This document shows positions 6,465-10,560 of a DNA stretch of 10,560 bases, in pieces. The stretch lies in NCBI GenBank assembly GCA_023396625.1, contig JAEWVY010000101.1, positions 1 through 10,560 of the forward strand. The letters run 5' to 3'. Under the pieces are notes generated by a model that saw only the letters and a list, made by a program, of their open reading frames with translations, was not told where the DNA came from and ran no database searches. This DNA comes from Pseudomonadota bacterium (lineage in GTDB: Bacteria > Pseudomonadota > Gammaproteobacteria > Burkholderiales > Burkholderiaceae_C). Within the stretch, counting starts at the first letter, position 1; each line of letters starts with the position of its first letter. The position numbers and the translations under genes were made by a program.

Positions 6465-7541
6465 CTACTTTCCCGCCGCAGCGGTGGCCAGCGCCGCCAG
6501 GGTGTCGTCCACCCGCGGCAATTCGACGGCTTTCATCTGCAACTGCACCTGCTGCAGCACGGTGGCCACATTCTGCGTCTTGCGCGAAGCCGGGTCGAAA
6601 TAGGTGTTCAACACATCGGTGGCCGCGCCGAGGTCCGCCCGCGCGGACGAAAGCTGGCGCGCCAGCAACCCCAGCCGGGCATTGAGCAGCCGCAACTTGA
6701 GGTTTTCACGCACGAAGAAAGCCTGTTCGGGCGAAAGCAGCACGGCTTCCGGTCGCTCGATGCGCGCCACCCGAACCAGGCTGCGGACCTCCTGCGCCAC
6801 GACGGCAAGGACCCGCTGCCACCAGTCTGGCGCGGCATTCGCCACATCGGCGCGTGTCGCGCCAGGCTGCAGAGGACGGGGCACGGCATTGGCCAAGGGC
6901 AATTCGTCGGACAGGCGCACCAGCGTGTCGATCTTGATCAGCAACCCCGGCGTGTCGGTCACGCTGGTGGACTTGATGCGATCGATGTCGCGATTGATGG
7001 CCCGCTGCACCGAGGCCAGCCGCGGCTGCGCCGCACGGCCAAGGCGCTGGTCCGCAGACCGGAGCGCCGCCAGCAGCGGCTCGACGCTGCCTGTGAGCTG
7101 CGCCTGCTGCAACGCCAGGCGCAGAGCCGCCTCGATGTCCACCACCAGATTTTCATCGCGGGACCGCGACATGCTCTGCATCAGTTCGTCGAACTGGGCA
7201 CGTTGCAGCGCCACTTCCGCCAACCGCGCCTCCATCACGGCCTGGCGCGCCGCGGCCTCGCGGGTCTGGTCGATCGCCTGACGGGCCAGGGCGCGCGCCT
7301 CGATGGACTGCGCGCCGGCGTCGGCGCTCTGGCGCGCCAGTTGCTCCTGCATGCCGGTCACCTTCTGCCAGAGCAGGCCGGTGGCCAGCAACGCCGCCAG
7401 GGCCGCCACCAGCACCAACGCCGCCCACACCCGCGACAGGCGCCCCGCCACAGCCCGGCGGCTCCGGGCGTCCGAAACCGGTCGCGCTTCGGGGCCAGCC
7501 CCGACATCGGTGGCGTTCTCGGGCGTGGCTTGCGGGTTCAT
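6465..7541 (-). CDS. hemX: HemX-like membrane protein (uroporphyrinogen-III C-methyltransferase-like annotation)
   Basis: A 358-residue protein of the HemX family. The ATG at 7541 was chosen because it overlaps the hemD stop as ATGA and gives a sensible N-terminus: a polar, probably disordered cytoplasmic tail (1-36), one transmembrane helix (about 39-58, WAALVLVAALAALLATGLLW), then a Gln/Ala-rich likely coiled coil (59-120) and a helical domain. The frame remains open upstream to 7730, but that part is only hemD sequence read in another frame. HemX proteins are often labelled uroporphyrinogen-III methyltransferases, yet no SAM-binding methyltransferase motif such as GxGxGD is visible here, so that label should not be taken literally. 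The C-terminal part (LSPEQAFFVRENLKLRLLNA) is the most typical of the family. The function is probably accessory to tetrapyrrole synthesis at the membrane. It lies in the hemCDXY operon, coupled to hemD and followed by hemY after six bases. Confidence 0.9.
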   Translation of the reverse strand: MNPQATPENATDVGAGPEARPVSDARSRRAVAGRLSRVWAALVLVAALAALLATGLLWQKVTGMQEQLARQSADAGAQSIEARALARQAIDQTREAAARQAVMEARLAEVALQRAQFDELMQSMSRSRDENLVVDIEAALRLALQQAQLTGSVEPLLAALRSADQRLGRAAQPRLASVQRAINRDIDRIKSTSVTDTPGLLIKIDTLVRLSDELPLANAVPRPLQPGATRADVANAAPDWWQRVLAVVAQEVRSLVRVARIERPEAVLLSPEQAFFVRENLKLRLLNARLGLLARQLSSARADLGAATDVLNTYFDPASRKTQNVATVLQQVQLQMKAVELPRVDDTLAALATAAAGK

Positions 7542-8359
7542 CGGATCGATTTTATCGACGCGGCCACCGCATCGACCGTGGGGCGTGACTCCCACACCAC
7601 ACCCAGGCCCGCGCGGCGCGCGGCCTCGGCAATGCGTGGGTGCGTGGCCAGCGCCCGCGTGGCGCGCAAGTCCTGGCCACCGAGTTGGCCGACCAGCGTC
7701 CGCACGGCCTCGGAGCTGCTGAACAGCCACACCGAGCCGTCCGCCGCCGCCTGATGCGCCAGCGCCTGCCGTGCCTCGTCGAGCACCGGTGCCCGCCGCC
7801 GGTAGGCCACGACCTCCTCGACCACCGCGCCCGCCGCCGCCAGCCGGGCCGCCAGCCAGTCGCGGCCGGCGCCCCGCCCTGCGGCATCACCGCCACGAAC
7901 GATCAGCACATGCTGGCCTGCGCGCACCTGCGGGCCCACGCGCGCCCACAGCGCCTCGGAATCGAACTGCGCTGATTCCAGCGCCGGCGCATCGATGCAG
8001 GCCGCCGGCCAGCCCGCCGCCCGCAACGCCCGGGACGTGCCCGGCCCAGGCGACCACGCTTTTGTTTTTATAGCATCAAGTGACCAATTTACGCTGGATA
8101 AAGCCGTTTTTTTATCAAAAAATCCGGCCACGGCACTGGGGCTCACGAACATCACGGCCGCGTAGCGGTCAAACGCGCGCCACGCGGCCCGCACCGGCCC
8201 GGGATCGGCCACGGGAAGGATCTCGATCAGAGGAAACGCCAGCGCATCAATGCCGAGCGCGCGCAAGCCCGTGACCCAGGCCTTGGCCTCCGCGGCCGGC
8301 CGGGTGACCAGCACCCGCGGCGGCGCCGCAAGGCGAGAGGCAATCGGGGCGGCCGACAT
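7538..8359 (-). CDS. hemD: Uroporphyrinogen-III synthase
   Basis: A 273-residue cytoplasmic enzyme that closes hydroxymethylbilane to uroporphyrinogen III with inversion of ring D, directly after HemC. The family is weakly conserved, but the typical signposts are present in order: RVLVTRPAAEA at 15-25, FPLIEI at 42-47, VMFVSPSAV at 69-77, GPGTSRALRAAG at 105-116, VLIVRGG in the middle, and SVWLFSSSEAVRTL with a final IAEAARRAG helix. The ATG at 8359 was chosen because the open frame upstream (to 8695) runs through hemC in another frame. It begins 37 bases after the hemC stop; no strong Shine-Dalgarno is visible. The TGA overlaps the ATG of hemX, so this is a separate gene rather than the HemDX fusion found in some relatives. 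An unusually AT-rich stretch covers codons 81-100. Confidence 0.93.
   Translation of the reverse strand: MSAAPIASRLAAPPRVLVTRPAAEAKAWVTGLRALGIDALAFPLIEILPVADPGPVRAAWRAFDRYAAVMFVSPSAVAGFFDKKTALSSVNWSLDAIKTKAWSPGPGTSRALRAAGWPAACIDAPALESAQFDSEALWARVGPQVRAGQHVLIVRGGDAAGRGAGRDWLAARLAAAGAVVEEVVAYRRRAPVLDEARQALAHQAAADGSVWLFSSSEAVRTLVGQLGGQDLRATRALATHPRIAEAARRAGLGVVWESRPTVDAVAASIKSIR
8056..8124. repeat. AT-rich in-frame island inside hemD, possible inserted repeat remnant
   Basis: By my count about 18 of 63 bases are G or C across 8060-8122, while the flanks are strongly GC-rich. The island contains runs of T and A at both ends and a GATAAA/TTTATC hairpin (8097-8102 with 8111-8116). It is read in frame as residues about 81-100 of HemD, including DKKTALSSVNWSLDAIKTK, Lys/Ser-rich and unlike the Ala/Arg-rich rest of the protein. 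It falls in a loop-like region between the FVSPSAV and GPGT motifs. It may be a dispersed repeat that inserted and was tolerated, or simply an unusual variable segment. No flanking direct repeat is obvious. Confidence 0.4.
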
Positions 8360-8396
8360 GGCTGAGGGCAAGGAAAAGCCCGCCGCGGTCCAGGCG

Positions 8397-9326
8397 TCAA
8401 TGCGCGCCCTGCTCGCGCAGGCGCCGGGCGACCTCTTCTCCGAGCGCGGCCGCGCTGGCCAGGTCGGCCGCCGTGGCCGAAGCCTGGGCCTGCAGCAGGA
8501 TGGGTTCACCCTCGGGTTCGCCCCAGGCCGCGCGAAGGTCGACACGGTCCCCGTCGGTCGTCGCATAGGCGGCCAGCGGCATGGAGCAACTGCCGCCCAG
8601 GGCACGACTGACGGCACGCTCGGCGGCCACCGCCCGCCAGGTGGGCTCGTCCGCCAGCGGGCCCAGCGCGATCGCCAGGTCCCGGCGGTCGGCACGGATC
8701 TCGATACCCAGCGCGCCCTGACCCGCCGCCGGCAACATGTCGCCCGTCTCGAAAACGTGCCGGATGCGCGCCGCCAACCCCAGTCGCTTCAGGCCGGCGG
8801 CCGCAAGCACGATCCCGGCGTACTGCCCCTCGTCGAGCTTGCGCAGCCGGGTGTCGAGGTTGCCGCGCAGTGGTTCGATGCGCACGTCGGTCCGGTGCAG
8901 TCGCGCAAAACGCGCGCGCAGAAGCACGGCGCGGCGCAGGCTCGAAGTGCCCACCACCGCGCCCTGGGGCAAGTCATCCGGCAATGCGTGGTCGGATGAC
9001 ACCCAGGCATCGCGCGGATCTTCGCGCGCCATCACGCACGCCAGCTCGAAGCCTTCGGGCAGCTCCATCGGAACGTCCTTGAGCGAGTGGACCGCGATGT
9101 CGGCCTGGCCTTGCGCCAGGGCGACTTCGAGCTCCTTGACGAACAGGCCCTTGCCGCCGACCTTGCTCAGGCTCCGGTCGAGAATCTGGTCCCCCAGTGT
9201 GGTCATGCCCAGCAGCGTGACGCGGTGGCCGCGCGCCTCCAGCAGCGCCTTGACATGCTCGGCCTGCCACAGGGCCAGACGGCTTTCACGCGTGGCGATG
9301 ACAATGGGTGGGGAAGAAATGCTCAC
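8397..9326 (-). CDS. hemC: Hydroxymethylbilane synthase (porphobilinogen deaminase)
   Basis: A 309-residue enzyme of the usual length (E. coli 313) that condenses four porphobilinogen molecules into hydroxymethylbilane in the cytoplasm. Key features are all present: the N-terminal IATRESRLALWQAEHV strand-helix, the SKVGGKGLFVKELE loop, the catalytic Asp84 in VHSLKDVP (the same number as in E. coli), the basic GTSSLRR and RGNLDTRLRKLDEG substrate-binding segments, and Cys247 in GGSCSMPLAAYA, which carries the dipyrromethane cofactor. The start is a GTG at 9326 with a poor ribosome binding site; no better in-frame start gives the conserved N-terminus. It is the first gene of hemC-hemD-hemX-hemY, and a promoter would lie in the 108-base gap shared with the divergent ppc. 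Confidence 0.97.
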   Translation of the reverse strand: MSISSPPIVIATRESRLALWQAEHVKALLEARGHRVTLLGMTTLGDQILDRSLSKVGGKGLFVKELEVALAQGQADIAVHSLKDVPMELPEGFELACVMAREDPRDAWVSSDHALPDDLPQGAVVGTSSLRRAVLLRARFARLHRTDVRIEPLRGNLDTRLRKLDEGQYAGIVLAAAGLKRLGLAARIRHVFETGDMLPAAGQGALGIEIRADRRDLAIALGPLADEPTWRAVAAERAVSRALGGSCSMPLAAYATTDGDRVDLRAAWGEPEGEPILLQAQASATAADLASAAALGEEVARRLREQGAH

Positions 9327-9434
9327 GCTCGTGGCCCGTGGGTAGTCTTTGGGGGAATAGCGATGCTAGCATGGGCCCTTTCGGCCATGCGGCGCCCGCG
9401 GACGGCATGCCAAGGCCGCTCCAGGATGCTTTCG
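9327..9434. promoter_or_regulatory. Divergent hemC / ppc promoter region
   Basis: This 108-base gap must serve hemC leftward and ppc rightward. It holds a perfect 10-base palindrome, ATGCTAGCAT (9363-9372), with TAGCAT readable as a weak -10 on both strands. I see no convincing -35 at the right spacing in either direction, so exact start sites are open. AGGA at 9423-9426, eight bases before the ppc ATG, is the likely ppc ribosome binding site. Confidence 0.4.
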
Positions 9435-10560
9435 ATGACACAGGCCAAATCCGTCTCGACCACCCCACCCGCAACCCGCCAGCGCGGGACAGCTAAAACC
9501 TCGGACAACGAACGTCCGCTGATCGACGACATCCGCCTGCTGGGGCGGATTCTCGGTGACGTGATCCGCGAGCAGGAGGGCGCGCCAGCCTATGACCTGA
9601 TCGAGCAGATCCGCCGCCTGTCGGTGGCCTTTCGGCGCGATGCCGACCACGAGGCCGACCGGGCGCTGAAAAAGCTGCTCAAACGCCTGAGCAGCGAACA
9701 GGCGGTCAGCGTGATCCGCGCCTTCACCTACTTCAGTCACCTGGCCAACCTGGCGGAAGACCGGCACCACATCCGGCGCCGCACCGTTCACGAACGCGCG
9801 GGCAGCACGCAGGAGGGCAGCATCGAGGTCGCGCTGCAACGCCTGCGTGACGCGGGCATCGCGCCGCAGGCCGTCGCGCGGGCGCTCGCGGGCAGCTATG
9901 TCTCCCCCGTGCTCACGGCCCACCCGACCGAGGTCCAGCGCAAGAGCATTCTCGATGCCGAGCGCGGCATCGCCAGGCTGCTTGGCGAACGGGACGAAAT
10001 CCGCGCCCGTGCCGCCGCCTTCGGCTCCCCGCGCGACGCGCTCACCCCCCGCCAGCTCGAAGCCAACGAGGCCCAGCTGCGCGCGCGCGTGACGCAGCTG
10101 TGGCAGACCCGACTGCTGCGTTTCACCAAGCTGACCGTGGCCGACGAGATCGAGAACGCGTTGAGCTACTACGAAGTCACCTTCCTGCGCGAAATCCCCC
10201 GGCTGTACGCCGATCTCGAACGCGAGCTGGGCCAGCAGCATGTGGCCAGCTTCCTGCGCATGGGCCAATGGATTGGCGGCGACCGCGACGGCAACCCCAA
10301 CGTGGGCGCGGACACGCTCGCGCACGCCCTGCGCCGCCAGGCCGACATGGTCCTGCGGCACTACCTCACGGAGGTGCACCACCTGGGCGCGGAATTGTCG
10401 ATGTCGGGCCTGCTGGTCCAGGTCTCGGCGGAAATGCAGGCGCTGGCCGAGCGATCTCCAGACACCAATGAGCATCGTCAGGACGAACCCTACCGGCGCG
10501 CCCTCACCGGCATTTACGCCCGGCTGGCCGCCACCTTGCGCAACCTCTCCGGCGGCGAAG
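9435..10560 (+). CDS. ppc: Phosphoenolpyruvate carboxylase, N-terminal part (cut by window edge)
   Basis: The first 375 codons of a protein whose family is usually about 880-950 residues. PPC adds bicarbonate to phosphoenolpyruvate to give oxaloacetate, refilling the TCA cycle in the cytoplasm. Recognisable features are the N-terminal helix DDIRLLGRILGDVIREQEG, the family segment FTYFSHLANLAEDRHHIRRR, catalytic His163 in VLTAHPTEVQRKSIL (E. coli His138), and the MGQWIGGDRDGNPNVGADT block with Arg284. The remaining active-site blocks would lie outside the window. The ATG at 9435 was preferred because AGGA lies eight bases upstream; an in-frame ATG at 9426 would add three residues. Relative to E. 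coli the N-terminus is about 25 residues longer, with a polar Thr/Pro-rich tail. The frame stays open without interruption to the window end. It is divergent from hemC. Confidence 0.97.
   Translation, partial: MTQAKSVSTTPPATRQRGTAKTSDNERPLIDDIRLLGRILGDVIREQEGAPAYDLIEQIRRLSVAFRRDADHEADRALKKLLKRLSSEQAVSVIRAFTYFSHLANLAEDRHHIRRRTVHERAGSTQEGSIEVALQRLRDAGIAPQAVARALAGSYVSPVLTAHPTEVQRKSILDAERGIARLLGERDEIRARAAAFGSPRDALTPRQLEANEAQLRARVTQLWQTRLLRFTKLTVADEIENALSYYEVTFLREIPRLYADLERELGQQHVASFLRMGQWIGGDRDGNPNVGADTLAHALRRQADMVLRHYLTEVHHLGAELSMSGLLVQVSAEMQALAERSPDTNEHRQDEPYRRALTGIYARLAATLRNLSGGE

Noticed and set aside
7542..7730. Upstream extension of hemX by 63 codons
   Set aside because: It is hemD sequence in another frame; the ATG overlapping the hemD stop gives a normal HemX N-terminus.
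5673..7754. A 693-codon open frame on the plus strand opposite hemY, hemX and part of hemD
   Set aside because: It spans three real genes on the other strand. Its composition (His, Arg, Gln, Pro rich) is typical of antisense translation of GC-rich DNA.
8360..8695. Upstream extension of hemD by 112 codons
   Set aside because: It lies mostly within hemC in another frame; the HemD family N-terminus fits the ATG at 8359.
8500..8999. A plus-strand frame opposite hemC
   Set aside because: It is antisense to hemC, whose Asp84 and Cys247 motifs are intact; no independent support.
9366..10475. A 369-codon minus-strand frame opposite ppc
   Set aside because: The plus-strand ppc has catalytic motifs TAHPTEVQRKS and GGDRDGNPN; this frame is its shadow.
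1..10560. Mobile elements, CRISPR arrays, tRNA/rRNA genes, defence or secondary-metabolite systems
   Set aside because: I looked for transposase-like proteins, regularly spaced direct repeats and structural RNA patterns and saw none. Apart from the rne leader, the window is densely filled by conserved housekeeping genes.

Overview
This is a GC-rich chromosomal window from a betaproteobacterium, most likely Burkholderiales and probably Comamonadaceae. The basis is gene order and protein flavour: a hemC-hemD-hemX-hemY run divergent from ppc, and rluC, a HAD phosphatase and a small Rieske protein divergent from rne. The family-level placement comes from recognising these proteins, not from a database search. 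Every gene looks like housekeeping. I found no mobile element, CRISPR array, tRNA, rRNA, toxin or defence gene, and no undescribed multigene system.

Layout: (1) 1-1720, minus strand, is a tightly packed cluster read rluC (23S rRNA pseudouridine synthase), then a HAD phosphatase of the phosphoglycolate phosphatase type, then a Rieske [2Fe-2S] protein cut by the window edge. The genes overlap by 23 and 4 bases. (2) 1721-2247 has no credible protein gene. It separates rluC from rne and probably holds the long structured 5' leader of the rne mRNA. A perfect TATAAT lies just inside the 5' end of rluC, and several stem-loops follow, the best being a 12-bp stem at 1920-1946. (3) 2248-5070, plus strand, is rne: a complete RNase E with an intact catalytic half and a long Arg/Gly/Glu- and Pro/Ala-rich scaffold half. 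(4) 5071-5153 is a short convergent gap with two GC-rich hairpins. (5) 5154-9326, minus strand, is hemC-hemD-hemX-hemY, with intergenic distances of 37 bases, a 4-base overlap, and 6 bases. (6) 9327-9434 is a divergent promoter region. (7) 9435 to the window end, plus strand, is the first 375 codons of ppc.

How the genes work together: HemC and HemD turn porphobilinogen into uroporphyrinogen III for heme and siroheme. HemX and HemY are membrane-anchored companions of that pathway. RNase E and RluC both act on RNA, RNase E in mRNA decay and rRNA/tRNA processing and RluC in large-subunit rRNA modification; they are transcribed divergently. PPC is the anaplerotic enzyme making oxaloacetate.

The points most worth a second look are the strongly AT-rich in-frame island inside hemD (about 8056-8124), the structured rne leader with a promoter-like element inside rluC, and the hairpins between rne and hemY. 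Start codons chosen here are often downstream of the longest open frame, because in GC-rich DNA the longest frame overshoots the real start.
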